DNA of 64,000 nt from Aminipila terrae. GTDB lineage: Bacteria; Bacillota; Clostridia; Peptostreptococcales; Anaerovoracaceae. Below, piece after piece: positions 36,162-45,199 of the stretch; positions within the stretch are counted from its first letter, which is position 1; each line of letters starts with the position of its first letter. The notes beneath the pieces were generated by a model, which saw nothing but the letters and a program-made list of their open reading frames with translations, was not told the DNA's origin and searched no databases. The DNA lies in NCBI RefSeq assembly GCF_010120715.1, contig NZ_CP047591.1:2108001-2172000 (forward strand), in the 5' to 3' direction. Both the position numbers and the translations under genes were made by a program.

Positions 36162-36198
36162 AGCCTCCAATCGTTATGGTTGGGGGTTATTTTTTTTA
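36162..36198 (+). terminator. Intrinsic terminator
   Basis: GCCTCCAATC and GGTTGGGGGT form a stem with G-T pairs around GTTAT, then a T8 run. Confidence 0.85.
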
Positions 36199-36278
36199 AT
36201 CGAAAATCTATCCTTAAACACTGATATGATGTATAATTTTTCCAAAGAGATAAAAACGGATAATTAGGGAGAAGTATT

Positions 36279-37349
36279 ATGGATATTATTGAAATTTTAC
36301 AAAATGTAAAACAGGATTACCAGAACAATTACGGATTAAAAAATTGTTTTGAAGATGTTTATAATTATCATAAGAGCATGGCCGACTATGAATGCACTCC
36401 TTTACATTCTCTGGATTGCATGGCAGAAAAATATAATGTAAAAAAATTATATGTGAAAGATGAATCCATGCGTTTTGGACTTAATGCATTTAAGGGGCTG
36501 GGTGTCAGCTATGCAGTACATAAAATTATGGAAAAATATCAGAAAGAGAAGTGTACATTTGTTAGCTGTACAGATGGAAATCATGGAAAAGCGTTAGCGT
36601 GGATTGCATGGAAGTCAGGTCAGAAAGCGGTTATATTCATGCCTAAGGGCAGTGAGGAACGGCGCGTTCATGCAATTCGCCAGTATCAGGCAGAAGTGTT
36701 TGTGACAGATATGAATTACGATGACACGGTTCGATACGCCGCAAAATTTGCTAAAGAAAAAGGTTTGTTTTTTGTACAGGATACAGCACTTCCAGGTTAC
36801 GAAGAAGTCTCAGAGAATATTATGTATGGGTATTCCACCATGATAAGGGAGGCTCTGGAACAGATGAATGAGAAACCTACCCATATATTTTTACAGGCAG
36901 GTGTTGGTTCTATGGCGGGGGGAGTGGTCTGGTATCTATATGAGAAATATGGAATGGATTTACCATTTATCGGTATTATTGAATCAGAAGCAGTGCCCTG
37001 CATTTTTCAATCGGCTAAGGAGAACAGGCTGATCAGCATAGGAGGAGAACCTCATACTATCATGGCAGGATTAAACTGTGGAGAAGCGAATTATATTTCA
37101 TTCCCATTATTGAAATCCCTGTCGGCCTGCTTTATTCAGTGTAACGACCAAATTACTTTAAAAGGTATGTACCGTGGGGAAAACCCTATAGGAGCAGATA
37201 TTTCTTTTAGTTCTGGAGAATCAGGAGCTGTGGGACTGGGTCTGATTGAGGAAGTTTTACAGAATCCCAATAAGATGTGGAAAGAACAATTAAAATTGAA
37301 TAAGGAATCTGTAATCTTACTATTTAGTACGGAGGGAAGGTTATCATAA
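36279..37349 (+). CDS. Diaminopropionate ammonia-lyase-type PLP enzyme
   Basis: 356 residues, fold-type II PLP enzyme. KDESMRFGLNAFKGLG holds the Schiff-base Lys and is diagnostic for diaminopropionate ammonia-lyase; CTDGNHGKALAW, QAGVGSMAGGVVWYLY and the final LLFSTEG are further family elements. It converts 2,3-diaminopropionate to pyruvate and ammonia. About 40 residues shorter than the enterobacterial enzyme at the N-terminus, but no better upstream start exists. Its presence fits an amino-acid-fermenting anaerobe. Confidence 0.88.
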   Translation: MDIIEILQNVKQDYQNNYGLKNCFEDVYNYHKSMADYECTPLHSLDCMAEKYNVKKLYVKDESMRFGLNAFKGLGVSYAVHKIMEKYQKEKCTFVSCTDGNHGKALAWIAWKSGQKAVIFMPKGSEERRVHAIRQYQAEVFVTDMNYDDTVRYAAKFAKEKGLFFVQDTALPGYEEVSENIMYGYSTMIREALEQMNEKPTHIFLQAGVGSMAGGVVWYLYEKYGMDLPFIGIIESEAVPCIFQSAKENRLISIGGEPHTIMAGLNCGEANYISFPLLKSLSACFIQCNDQITLKGMYRGENPIGADISFSSGESGAVGLGLIEEVLQNPNKMWKEQLKLNKESVILLFSTEGRLS

Positions 37350-37495
37350 AAACACACAGCCGGGGAGAAAACTTTGATTACTTTAAGATGTAATTAAAAA
37401 ATTAGCAGATTATTACTGGTATTATTTACTATTTGGTGTAAAATTAAATATAAAGTATGTGTGTAGCATAAATAAAATAAAAGGAGCAGTTTAAA

Positions 37496-38488
37496 ATGAA
37501 AAAAATAATGTCGATTATCACTATTGTTTTACTGATACTTTCATTAACGTTGTCCAATGTTTTTGCAGACCAGAAAACAGCTGCTAAAGCAATTGAATTT
37601 AGCAATATTGATTACACGAAATCAAATTATGTCAGGGTTATTTTAAATAATGAGCAAGTGAAATTTGATGTAAATCCTGTTGTTAAAGATGGAAGGACTC
37701 TGGTACCTGTGAGAAAAATCTTTGAAGCCATGGGAATGGAAGTAAAATGGGATGAGGCAACTAAAGAAATAAGTGCAGAAGGAGAAGGGGCTACAATTAA
37801 AATGAAATTAGACAGTTGTGAAGCAGCTGTTAATAATAAAGAGGTAACACTGGATGTTCCTGCACAAAGTATTAATAACAGGACCCTGGTTCCTATTCGA
37901 TTTATATCAGAAAGTTTAGGATATCATGTAGTATGGATTGAAAAGTCAAATCTGATATTGATGAGTAAGGATGATATCTGGGAATGGCGTACTACCGGAT
38001 ATGAATCACGACCGCCATATATGGAATGTGAATATAAGTTCATTAATGGTGTACAGCAATTAACAGAGTTTAGATATACTGGTAAGGTAAAACAGGATGC
38101 ATCCGTTAAAGTGTCTAACAGTAATTTAAAACCAGATAAAATCTATTTGTCGTTACCTGATTTACCTAAAACAATCAGTTCGTATTATACGTATACCGGT
38201 GACTTAATATCGGAATGTTTAATATCCCAGATACGCTGCGAATCAAAATATTACGATAGTTTAAACAGCTCTACAACTAAAGTGTATATTGCAGGAACTA
38301 AAATAGGAGGCGGAAGTGAACCCTGTGTCATCGGCTGGAAAGTATATGAAGAAGGCATTGTAGTAGACAGTGGAGATTTTTATTTTTCAGGAGTAGCTAA
38401 CGGAGAGAGTTTTAAAGATCAGGTTGTTTATATAGAGGACCTAAAACCAGGGGTTCAATATAGAATGGAGATTTTTGGCGAAAGGTAA
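37496..38488 (+). CDS. Secreted copper-amine-oxidase-N domain protein
   Basis: 330 residues with a signal peptide (MKKIMSIITIVLLILSLTLS, cleavage near VFA-DQ). Residues about 45-155 form the copper amine oxidase N-terminal-like domain: VRVILNNEQVKFDVNPVV, GRTLVPVRKIFEAMG and the second half NNRTLVPIRFISESLG. The remaining 170 residues are beta-rich and not recognised. A wall-associated or secreted protein; despite the name no oxidase is implied. The gene 6 bases downstream encodes a patatin-like protein. Confidence 0.88.
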   Translation: MKKIMSIITIVLLILSLTLSNVFADQKTAAKAIEFSNIDYTKSNYVRVILNNEQVKFDVNPVVKDGRTLVPVRKIFEAMGMEVKWDEATKEISAEGEGATIKMKLDSCEAAVNNKEVTLDVPAQSINNRTLVPIRFISESLGYHVVWIEKSNLILMSKDDIWEWRTTGYESRPPYMECEYKFINGVQQLTEFRYTGKVKQDASVKVSNSNLKPDKIYLSLPDLPKTISSYYTYTGDLISECLISQIRCESKYYDSLNSSTTKVYIAGTKIGGGSEPCVIGWKVYEEGIVVDSGDFYFSGVANGESFKDQVVYIEDLKPGVQYRMEIFGER

Positions 38489-38494
38489 AATATT

Positions 38495-39373
38495 ATGAAA
38501 ACGGGAATCGTAGATGTAGGGGGCGGACTCAGAGGTATCTATGGAGCCGGAGTATTCGATTACTGCATAGATAAAAAAATCACCTTTGATTACTGTATAG
38601 GTGTTTCGGCGGGAAGTGCAAACATTGCTTCTTTTTTAGCAGGACAAAGGAAACGTAATTTTTTATTTTATCTTGATTACTCATTCCGTAAAAAATACAT
38701 GAGCTTACATAACTTTATTAAAAGGGGCTCCTATATTGATCTGGACTATGTATATGGGGTCTTAAGCAATGCTAATGGGGAAAATCCTCTTGATTATCAG
38801 GCAGTTTCAAAGAATCCTGCTGAAATGAAAGTAGTCGCCTCTGAAGCGGTAAGCGGAAGAATAAAATATTTTGAAAAGAAAGATTTACGGGAGAATGATT
38901 ATGGTATTTTGAAGGCATCCTCTTCTATTCCGGTAGTTTGCAAGCCATATGCTTTTAATAATACTCTTTATTTTGATGGGGCTTTAGGTGACCCCATACC
39001 AATCCGACAGGCTTTTTCAGATGGCTGTGACAGAGTAGTAGTGATTCTTACAAAACCCAGGGATGTGGTTCGTTCGCCAATAAAAGATGAAAAGCTTGCA
39101 AGGTTCTTGAAAAGGAAGTATCCGGAAGCAGCAAAAAACCTGGAGCTAAGAGCAAAAAGATATAACGAAAGTGTTTTTCTGACTAAAACCCTAGAAGAGC
39201 AGGGTAAGGCCTTAATTATTGCTCCGGATAATATAGCGGGAGCAGATACACTTACCAAGAATAAGGAAGTACTGCAGCGTTTATATCAAAAAGGATACAA
39301 TGATGCAGAGAAGATTTCAGGGTTCTTGAATTTGCACAAGCATTTTGGTGTGGATTTAAAAGAATATGTTTAG
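38495..39373 (+). CDS. Patatin-like phospholipase
   Basis: 292 residues. GGGLRGIYGAG is the oxyanion loop, GVSAGS the nucleophile elbow with the catalytic Ser and YFDGALGDP the DGA motif of the Ser-Asp dyad. YjjU-type patatin protein, a lipid acyl hydrolase without a signal peptide. It starts 6 bases after the preceding gene and has a weak site, suggesting coupled translation. Confidence 0.92.
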   Translation: MKTGIVDVGGGLRGIYGAGVFDYCIDKKITFDYCIGVSAGSANIASFLAGQRKRNFLFYLDYSFRKKYMSLHNFIKRGSYIDLDYVYGVLSNANGENPLDYQAVSKNPAEMKVVASEAVSGRIKYFEKKDLRENDYGILKASSSIPVVCKPYAFNNTLYFDGALGDPIPIRQAFSDGCDRVVVILTKPRDVVRSPIKDEKLARFLKRKYPEAAKNLELRAKRYNESVFLTKTLEEQGKALIIAPDNIAGADTLTKNKEVLQRLYQKGYNDAEKISGFLNLHKHFGVDLKEYV

Positions 39374-39438
39374 ATTATAGCAACCAGGTAACGATATGTT
39401 GATAACAGAATGGAGTAGTTTTTAAGGAGGAAAAATAA

Positions 39439-39852
39439 GTGTTAGACAGGATACCAACCGATAAAGATTTAATAGATTTAATGGGAGCACAGCTATATGA
39501 TGTCTGGATAGGATTGTGCAACTTGATTGAGGAAAAATACGAAATGGACAGACTCTGGAACAGCGGAGGCAAAGCGTGGAAATATGAATACAAATACCGA
39601 AGAGGTGGGAAGACCCTTTGCGGCCTTTATGCAAAAGAAGAGGGCCTGGGGTTTATGGTCATAATGGGAAGAGATGAACGAGCCAAATTTGAAGAGGACA
39701 GAAGAAACTACTCAGCTGAAGTTCAAAAGCTATATGACGAAGCTACTACCTATCACGATGGTAAATGGCTGATGTTTGAGTTAAAAGACAAATCCCTGTT
39801 TTCAGACATGGAAAAGCTGCTTTTAATAAAACGAAAGCCCAACAGGAAGTAG
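39439..39852 (+). CDS. DUF3788 protein
   Basis: 137 residues with a GTG start eight bases after AGGAGG. The core (KYEYKYRRGGKTLCGLYAKE, GLGFMVIMGRDE, then KWLMFEL) matches the DUF3788 family of small soluble proteins. No biochemical role is established. It lies between a patatin gene and a methyltransferase gene on the same strand. Confidence 0.85.
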   Translation: MLDRIPTDKDLIDLMGAQLYDVWIGLCNLIEEKYEMDRLWNSGGKAWKYEYKYRRGGKTLCGLYAKEEGLGFMVIMGRDERAKFEEDRRNYSAEVQKLYDEATTYHDGKWLMFELKDKSLFSDMEKLLLIKRKPNRK

Positions 39853-39920
39853 CCAGGGAATGACTGTTTAATAGAGGGACTGGTTGAAACATAGCCGGAT
39901 AGGAGTTTGAATAGGAAATA

Positions 39921-40541
39921 ATGAATAATCCGTGGAAGAATATACAATTAGATGACTATGAAAGTCATATGAAGCTGGATAACATTATGCAGCTGCAAAC
40001 AATGAATGAAATGATGGAGAGGCAGCTTTACGGCCATTCTGTTTCTTCTGTTATGATATTGGGTGTCGCAGGAGGAAATGGTTTAAACCATATAAAACCT
40101 GAAAGCTTTGAAAACGTATATGGTGTAGATATCAACGGTGACTATCTGAAAACCTGTGAAAAGCGTTACAAAAGCTTAAAAGGCATTTTTCAGCCTATAG
40201 AGGCTGACCTCACCAATCCAGACTTAATACTGCCAGAAGCTGATTTGGTTATTGCCAATTTGCTGATAGAGTATATAGGCTATGATAACTTTCGAAAGGT
40301 AATCCAAAAAATCAGGCCAGGTTATGCATCTTGTATAATTCAAATTAATACTGGAGAAAACTTTGTGTCGGACAGCCCATATCTGCATGCCTTTGATTGC
40401 TTAGAAGAATTGCATCACCAGATGTCAGAAAAAGAATTAACTCGTTCAATGGAAACTATCGGATATGGTTTTTCATGCTCTGAAGAGAAGGTCCTTCCAA
40501 ATGGAAAGAAACTGGTATGTTTAGATTATGAACTTAACTGA
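39921..40541 (+). CDS. Class I SAM-dependent methyltransferase
   Basis: 206 residues. The SAM-binding motif I VMILGVAGGNGLNHI, the acidic motif VYGVDINGDYL and motif LVIANLLIEYIGY are clear. Substrate not predictable; no DNA- or RNA-specific motif (for example NPPY) is seen. The stop overlaps the first base of a strong terminator. Confidence 0.85.
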   Translation: MNNPWKNIQLDDYESHMKLDNIMQLQTMNEMMERQLYGHSVSSVMILGVAGGNGLNHIKPESFENVYGVDINGDYLKTCEKRYKSLKGIFQPIEADLTNPDLILPEADLVIANLLIEYIGYDNFRKVIQKIRPGYASCIIQINTGENFVSDSPYLHAFDCLEELHHQMSEKELTRSMETIGYGFSCSEEKVLPNGKKLVCLDYELN

Positions 40542-40579
40542 AAAACATCCTCAAAAGCTATTTTGAGGATGTTTTTATT
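40541..40579 (+). terminator. Intrinsic terminator
   Basis: AAAAACATCCTCAAAA (40541-40556) pairs perfectly with TTTTGAGGATGTTTTT (40561-40576) around a 4-nt loop. Confidence 0.92.
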
Positions 40580-40685
40580 AGCTGACGATTAAGATTAATA
40601 TAGTTCTTGACATAAAATTTTTATTCAATTACGCTTGTAATGTGAGATGGCGCCAACTCTCAATATATTAAAGGAGAGTAAACTT

Positions 40686-41690
40686 ATGTATCATGGAAGA
40701 TTTAAAGGGACACATTATGAAGTAGGATATAAATGGGGAAAGATGCTGGCCAAAGCAGGGAAAAAGCTTGATTTCTGCCCAACCTTTGAACTAACAGAAG
40801 AAAAATATGAATTTTCAAGACAATGTGCCAAAGAGTATAAAAAATACTTCCCTGAAATTATGGATGAAATCAGGGGTATTGCAGATGGAAATGAAGTATC
40901 TGTAGAAACATTGTCTGCTATTTTATTTTGTATGTATTGCTTTGAGTTTGATAACAAATGTACCTGTTTTGCCATTAGTACGGATGAAGAAATTATTTTT
41001 GGCAGAAACAGTGATTTCCTGGTAAGTCTTGAAAAGCTATATATGAATTGCATTTATCATTTAAAAGGGAGCTATTCATTTAATGCCAATACCACTGCCT
41101 ATGTCCAAATGGAAGATGGTGTTAATGAGCATGGATTAGCTGTGGGACTTACTTTCATATATCCAAGAATAAGGAAGCCCGGGCTCAATTCAGGTATGCT
41201 TGTGAGATATTTACTGGAAAAATGTACGCACACAAAAGAGGCTGTTTCTGAATTAAATCGTTTACCTATAGCTTCTGCCCAGACCATTACTATAGCAGAT
41301 AAAGAAGGACATATTGCTGTAGTTGAGTGCAATCCGGAAAACATTGTTGTTATTACACCGGAACATGGAACCAGTTTTGTGGCAACGGCAAACAACTTCA
41401 ATTCTGAAACTATGAGACCATACCGTAATCCCGATATTGACGACTGGCGTTCTGATGAACGGTACCACACTGTATATAATGCGCTAAAAAATAGCAAGGA
41501 CTTATATTCTATTTCCTTTGCACAAACTGTTTTGGCCGGAAAATACGGATTTATGTGCCAGTATGACCGTACAAAAAATGCAGACACTGTCTGGTCTGTA
41601 ATATATGATTTGAAACGCAGACAAATATGGAGGTCAGAGGGCAATCCATCCCGAAAGAAGTTTAAAGAAGATGTACGAATGAAACTGTAA
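40686..41690 (+). CDS. C45 family N-terminal nucleophile hydrolase (acyltransferase-like)
   Basis: 334 residues from MYHGRF, with AAAGGAGAG at seven bases; a longer frame to 40647 lacks a site. In this family (acyl-CoA:6-aminopenicillanate acyltransferase and relatives) the proenzyme cleaves itself before a Cys; here NKCTCFAIS supplies the expected Cys near residue 97. EVGYKWGKML at the start and MNEHGLAVGLTF-type sequence support the call. Amide bond hydrolysis or acyl transfer on an unknown substrate. Confidence 0.85.
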   Translation: MYHGRFKGTHYEVGYKWGKMLAKAGKKLDFCPTFELTEEKYEFSRQCAKEYKKYFPEIMDEIRGIADGNEVSVETLSAILFCMYCFEFDNKCTCFAISTDEEIIFGRNSDFLVSLEKLYMNCIYHLKGSYSFNANTTAYVQMEDGVNEHGLAVGLTFIYPRIRKPGLNSGMLVRYLLEKCTHTKEAVSELNRLPIASAQTITIADKEGHIAVVECNPENIVVITPEHGTSFVATANNFNSETMRPYRNPDIDDWRSDERYHTVYNALKNSKDLYSISFAQTVLAGKYGFMCQYDRTKNADTVWSVIYDLKRRQIWRSEGNPSRKKFKEDVRMKL

Positions 41691-41771
41691 TCACATCTGA
41701 CCGCATAAAAAGTCATGAAGGTTCCTTCTGGCTTTACTATACTAAGACTACAAGGAAAGGAGAGAGAAGAA

Positions 41772-42644
41772 TTGAACTGGATTAACAGCATGCAGAACGC
41801 AATCGATTATATTGAGGAGAACCTGACGGAAGAACTGGATTATGCAGAGATAGCAAGGAAAGCATATTCATCAAATTTTCATTTTCAAAGAGTATTCAGT
41901 ATCCTTTGTGGTTATACCATGGGGGAATATATCCGTAACAGAAGGTTAACACTGGCCGGCAGTGATCTTGCATCCTCGGATATAAAAGTAATTGATGCAG
42001 CGTTAAAGTATGGATATGAAACCCCGGAAAGCTTTAGCAGAGCATTTACCCGGTTTCATGGAATAACTCCAACCCAGGCCAGAGCACACAGTGCCGGATT
42101 AAAATTGTTCTCCAGACTTTCTTTGAAATTAGTTTTAGAAGGAGGAGCGACTATGGATTATAGAATTGAAAAAAGAGATGCATTTAAAGTAATCGCACGA
42201 AAGGAACGCTTTAGCAGAGGAGGAGAAATAACACAGCAACACATTCATTCACTTTGGGAGGAAAGCATAAAGGATGGCACTATAGATAAACTTTGCAGCT
42301 ATATTAATCCAAAGGATATTTTTGGAGGAGCGGTTGCAGGCATCAGCTTTGACAATCCTGATGAGGGAGACTTTGATTATGCCATCGGCGTTGTGTATGA
42401 GGACGGTCAGGTTGCGGATGGATTAACTGTAGAAGTAATACCCGCCAATACCTGGATGGTATTTAGCGGTACAGGTATCATGCCGGATGCGTTTAAAGAC
42501 CTTTGGAAAAGAATTTATACGGAAGTTTTTCCAACAAGCAGTTACCAGCCATCTGGTGGTATGTGTATTGAAGTATATCCGAGTGATGAAGTTTTTTCAG
42601 ATAACTTTACCTTTGAGATATGGTTATCCGTATCAGCTAAATAA
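41772..42644 (+). CDS. AraC-family regulator with GyrI-like effector domain
   Basis: 290 residues from a TTG (MNWINSMQNAIDYIEENL, the usual start of this family) placed after AAAGGAGAG. Two HTH motifs fill residues 8-105 (YAEIARKAYSSNFHFQRVFS and AALKYGYETPESFSRAFTRF), followed by a GyrI-like small-molecule-binding domain (MDYRIEKRDAFKVIA to the end). Related to SoxS/Rob-type multidrug or stress regulators with a C-terminal ligand domain. Target genes unknown. Confidence 0.9.
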   Translation: MNWINSMQNAIDYIEENLTEELDYAEIARKAYSSNFHFQRVFSILCGYTMGEYIRNRRLTLAGSDLASSDIKVIDAALKYGYETPESFSRAFTRFHGITPTQARAHSAGLKLFSRLSLKLVLEGGATMDYRIEKRDAFKVIARKERFSRGGEITQQHIHSLWEESIKDGTIDKLCSYINPKDIFGGAVAGISFDNPDEGDFDYAIGVVYEDGQVADGLTVEVIPANTWMVFSGTGIMPDAFKDLWKRIYTEVFPTSSYQPSGGMCIEVYPSDEVFSDNFTFEIWLSVSAK

Positions 42645-42655
42645 CGGAGATAGAA

Positions 42656-42708
42656 AAAGATGAAGAAGAAGAGGGCAGCTCATTACTGCCCTCTTCTTCT
42701 TCATCTTT
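42656..42708 (+). terminator. 23-bp perfect hairpin, probable terminator
   Basis: Left arm 42656-42678 (GATGAAGAAGAAGAGGGCAG within it) and right arm 42686-42708 are perfectly complementary over 23 bp around a 7-nt loop, CTCATTA. Only three T residues follow, so it is atypical for an intrinsic terminator but may stabilise or end the regulator mRNA. Confidence 0.7.
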
Positions 42709-42818
42709 CAATGTTTCAAAAATGTGGATGGGGTGAATAATAGAATTATGTTTATAATGCCTTAACCATATGATAAAATAATAAAAAATATAATTTGCAG
42801 GCTGAAAAGGAAAAATAA

Positions 42819-43721
42819 ATGATATTAGATATATATGAAAAATGCAATGCAGATAAAGGTTGCCACGAAAGATGGGAAAGATGGGAAAGCCACAGGGATG
42901 AAATAAGCGCTGTATTAAATGAAAGGATATTTTCTGCTGAAAAAATAAAAAATGCCATTATTCTTGGAGCAGGACGCTGTGAAGATATAGATTTAAAATT
43001 TTTATTAAAACATGTAGAATCCTTAACTTTAGTTGACTATGATTATAACAGTATGGAAAAAGCCATAGAAAGGCAGCAGTTAGACAGAGAAGAATCAGAT
43101 AAAGTTACCCTCAAGGGGAACGTTGAATTTACTGGATTTTATAAGGAAGAGTTTATAAATGAAGTCATCGATAAAATTAAAAGGGAAGAAAGTCCTGAGA
43201 GTGTGGTTCAGTTTATTACAGCTCACTTGAGTTCCATTAACAGTGGTTTAAGCCAATCGCTGGATAATAATAAATATTCTTTAGTAATTTCTGGTGCAGT
43301 TCACTCTCAGTTAATTGTGCCTTATACACAAATAGCTGCCTTAAATGAAGATTATACAGGGCAACTCATGCTTGAAGCAGGTAATATTGCAAATACGTTA
43401 GCTGAAAATTATAATAAAAACCTGTTTTCTCTGGTAGGTGAAAAAGGATGGCTGTTCTCATACTTTGATGTGATGGAGCTGTCAGAAAGCAATAATACAT
43501 TGCAGTATGAAGAAATAATCAATGGATTATTAGTTCAAAATGAATATCAGAAAATCGATGAATTTTTTCTACAAAATGGAGGAGTAGCTGGGGCAAGACA
43601 TGGTTACAATCATTTGTTCCAATTGGCTCGTCAGTACAATCCCTTTGAAAAATGCTGGATATGGCAATTCAGGGACAATAAAAAGTATTATATCCGCAGC
43701 TTGTGTGTTAATAAGGTATAA
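42819..43721 (+). CDS. Rossmann-fold methyltransferase-like protein
   Basis: 300 residues. NAIILGAGRCEDIDL followed by LTLVDYDYNSMEKAI has the shape of SAM-binding motifs I and II, so a methyltransferase or a degenerate relative is likely. The C-terminal half contains helices and an aromatic-rich end (KCWIWQFRDNKKYYIRSLCV). No close family recalled. Single gene. Confidence 0.6.
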   Translation: MILDIYEKCNADKGCHERWERWESHRDEISAVLNERIFSAEKIKNAIILGAGRCEDIDLKFLLKHVESLTLVDYDYNSMEKAIERQQLDREESDKVTLKGNVEFTGFYKEEFINEVIDKIKREESPESVVQFITAHLSSINSGLSQSLDNNKYSLVISGAVHSQLIVPYTQIAALNEDYTGQLMLEAGNIANTLAENYNKNLFSLVGEKGWLFSYFDVMELSESNNTLQYEEIINGLLVQNEYQKIDEFFLQNGGVAGARHGYNHLFQLARQYNPFEKCWIWQFRDNKKYYIRSLCVNKV

Positions 43722-44086
43722 AAACGGCTCTGATAGTTTTTATTCAATCCACTCCTCTGGATGATTCATGCAGAATAATTATCTTTATGATAGAGTTAAT
43801 ACTTACCAAGAAAAAAAGATATAATATTAATTTGCTTTATTTTTGGATATGTGATATAATAAATCTATTGCAAAAGAATGTACCTGATAGGTACCAGACA
43901 GTTAATTGATAATTAATGAATAAGATATTGTTTCAACTCTTGTGATTTTTATTGCAAGAGTTTTTTAATTTTAGTTATAATAAAAAGCTCTGTGGAAATG
44001 TTAAATGAATATAAGATTGAAATTTGAGAAATTAAATATTATTTTTAAATAAGTCTCAGCTGAGTTTTATTGGGGAGGTAGATAAA
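43722..44086. other. Intergenic region with candidate small RNA
   Basis: 365 bases between the methyltransferase-like gene and a cluster of tiny ORFs. It holds the promoter/terminator pair listed next; no other feature is supported. Confidence 0.5.
43832..43966 (+). ncRNA. Candidate small RNA with own promoter and terminator
   Basis: TTGCTT (43832-43837), 17 bp, TGA-TATAAT (extended -10 ending 43860), then about 100 nt ending in the hairpin AACTCTTG/CAAGAGTT (43935-43942, 43955-43962) with a T6 run. A short GGTACC-type self-complementary stretch lies near 43890. There is no ORF with a ribosome binding site inside. It may be a free small RNA or an attenuated leader for the gene at 44087. No known family recognised. 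Confidence 0.45.
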
Positions 44087-44290
44087 ATGAGAACTGCACT
44101 TGATTTGTTGAAAGAAGTGACCAACTTGGGATTTGACCAACAAAAAACTCTGATGCGAATCGATAAGATTCTAGATAAAGAGCTAGGAATTGAAAGTCGA
44201 AAACCCTTATTAGATGAAAAACTGCCTGACCATATCTATGGGAATATACTTAGTGCTTTTAGAGAAGAAGAGAAAAGGAATAGAAATTAA
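44087..44290 (+). CDS. Small hypothetical protein
   Basis: 67 residues behind GGGGAGG. Mainly helical and charged (LDLLKEVTNLGFDQQKTLMR, then an EEEKRNRN tail). The stop codon overlaps the ATG of the next tiny ORF by one base, so the three short frames from 44087 to 44486 appear translationally coupled. Function unknown. Confidence 0.6.
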   Translation: MRTALDLLKEVTNLGFDQQKTLMRIDKILDKELGIESRKPLLDEKLPDHIYGNILSAFREEEKRNRN

Positions 44291-44418
44291 TGAAACTAAA
44301 TATTAAGGATGAAATAAAAATGGCAGAATTAAACTATTCTGAATATACAAATTCTGTAGGAGTGAGTATCAGGTTTCTTGGCAATAGAAATAATAAAGAA
44401 AGGGAAGATACTAAATGA
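44290..44418 (+). CDS. Tiny ORF, 42 codons, coupled to the upstream gene
   Basis: Begins in the TAATG overlap with the preceding stop and ends in an ATGA overlap with the next ORF. MKLNIKDEIKMAELNYSEYT followed by a short basic tail. Overlap architecture is the only support for it being translated. Confidence 0.4.
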   Translation: MKLNIKDEIKMAELNYSEYTNSVGVSIRFLGNRNNKEREDTK

Positions 44419-44486
44419 TTGAAGAGAAAAATATTGAGTTTGAGCTCACAGAAGAAGTCATTAACGAATGCTTACAATTTATGTAA
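44415..44486 (+). CDS. Tiny ORF, 23 codons, coupled to the upstream ORF
   Basis: Starts in an ATGA overlap. MIEEKNIEFELTEEVINECL then QFM; acidic, amphipathic. May be a real micropeptide or the stump of a longer gene whose remainder was lost before the terminator at 44506. Confidence 0.3.
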   Translation: MIEEKNIEFELTEEVINECLQFM

Positions 44487-44505
44487 GTCTATTCAGAAAA
44501 AATGC

Positions 44506-44537
44506 AACACCTTGGGGTAATCCAAGGTGTTTTTTTT
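44506..44537 (+). terminator. Intrinsic terminator
   Basis: AACACCTTGG (44506-44515) and CCAAGGTGTT (44522-44531), perfect 10-bp stem, then T8. Confidence 0.92.
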
Positions 44538-44562
44538 ACGCTAATTCTTTAAAATCTAGTAT

Positions 44563-44844
44563 TCATTCACAGACCTCCTTTATAGGTTTCCAATATCGAG
44601 ATCCATCAGGCTCCCGCCTTAGTAAATCATTATCTATTAATTCTCGCCGCAATACAAAGTAATCTCCAAAATCATGCCACTTACTACAGATTTCATTAAC
44701 TTCACCTTCCGAATAATTACATTCAGGCTCAAATTTTTCAGCAAGATATGCTAATACTGCGTATCGGAGTTTGTGTTTTTGCGGTAGCTGGGTAATTTTT
44801 CCTGAACCGTCAAGAAACCTCTTGATATTAATTTTTTCTTCCAT
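44563..44844 (-). CDS. DUF2087 protein
   Basis: 93 residues from the ATG at 44844 (GAGGTG upstream). KLRYAVLAYLAEKFEPECNY, SEGEVNEICSKWHDF and LIDNDLLRREPDGSRYW are the DUF2087 signature, a winged-helix-like domain often linked to regulators. It follows the GIY-YIG gene by 10 bases, so the two form an operon. Confidence 0.88.
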   Translation of the reverse strand: MEEKINIKRFLDGSGKITQLPQKHKLRYAVLAYLAEKFEPECNYSEGEVNEICSKWHDFGDYFVLRRELIDNDLLRREPDGSRYWKPIKEVCE

Positions 44845-44854
44845 TTTAAGCACC

Positions 44855-45199
44855 TCATTTCAGATTTTGTTCCCGTTGCTTTTCAAGCCACATGTCAAGT
44901 AGGACCTCAATGTCATCTGTAAATTCCCGGTCGGTCTGTGTATCTTTCTTTTTTATTTCCTCAAGTATAATAAGAGAAAAGGAGTCTGCCCCATACTTGT
45001 TCCATTCTGTGAGCATGGCTGGCTCCATGCAAGAATTGATTGATACAGAAAAGTCAAACCTGTTTTTTTCTCCAACCATATCCTGGGTGGATTTAATCCA
45101 GGTCCGTCCATTACCATTACATTTAATATAATAAACCCCACCGGTTACCGTTCTGTTTTTATATTGTTCAAGCAATTGTTTTCTTGATTGTTTATCCAT
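44855..45199 (-). CDS. GIY-YIG-like protein
   Basis: 114 residues. TGGVYYIKCNGNGRTWIKST and KNRFDFS, EWNKYGADSF match the small GIY-YIG family seen beside DUF2087 genes in Firmicutes. The first motif is GVY-YIK rather than GIY-YIG, and the usual catalytic Arg is not obvious, so nuclease activity is uncertain. Start supported by GGAGGTG on the minus strand. Confidence 0.8.
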   Translation of the reverse strand: MDKQSRKQLLEQYKNRTVTGGVYYIKCNGNGRTWIKSTQDMVGEKNRFDFSVSINSCMEPAMLTEWNKYGADSFSLIILEEIKKKDTQTDREFTDDIEVLLDMWLEKQREQNLK

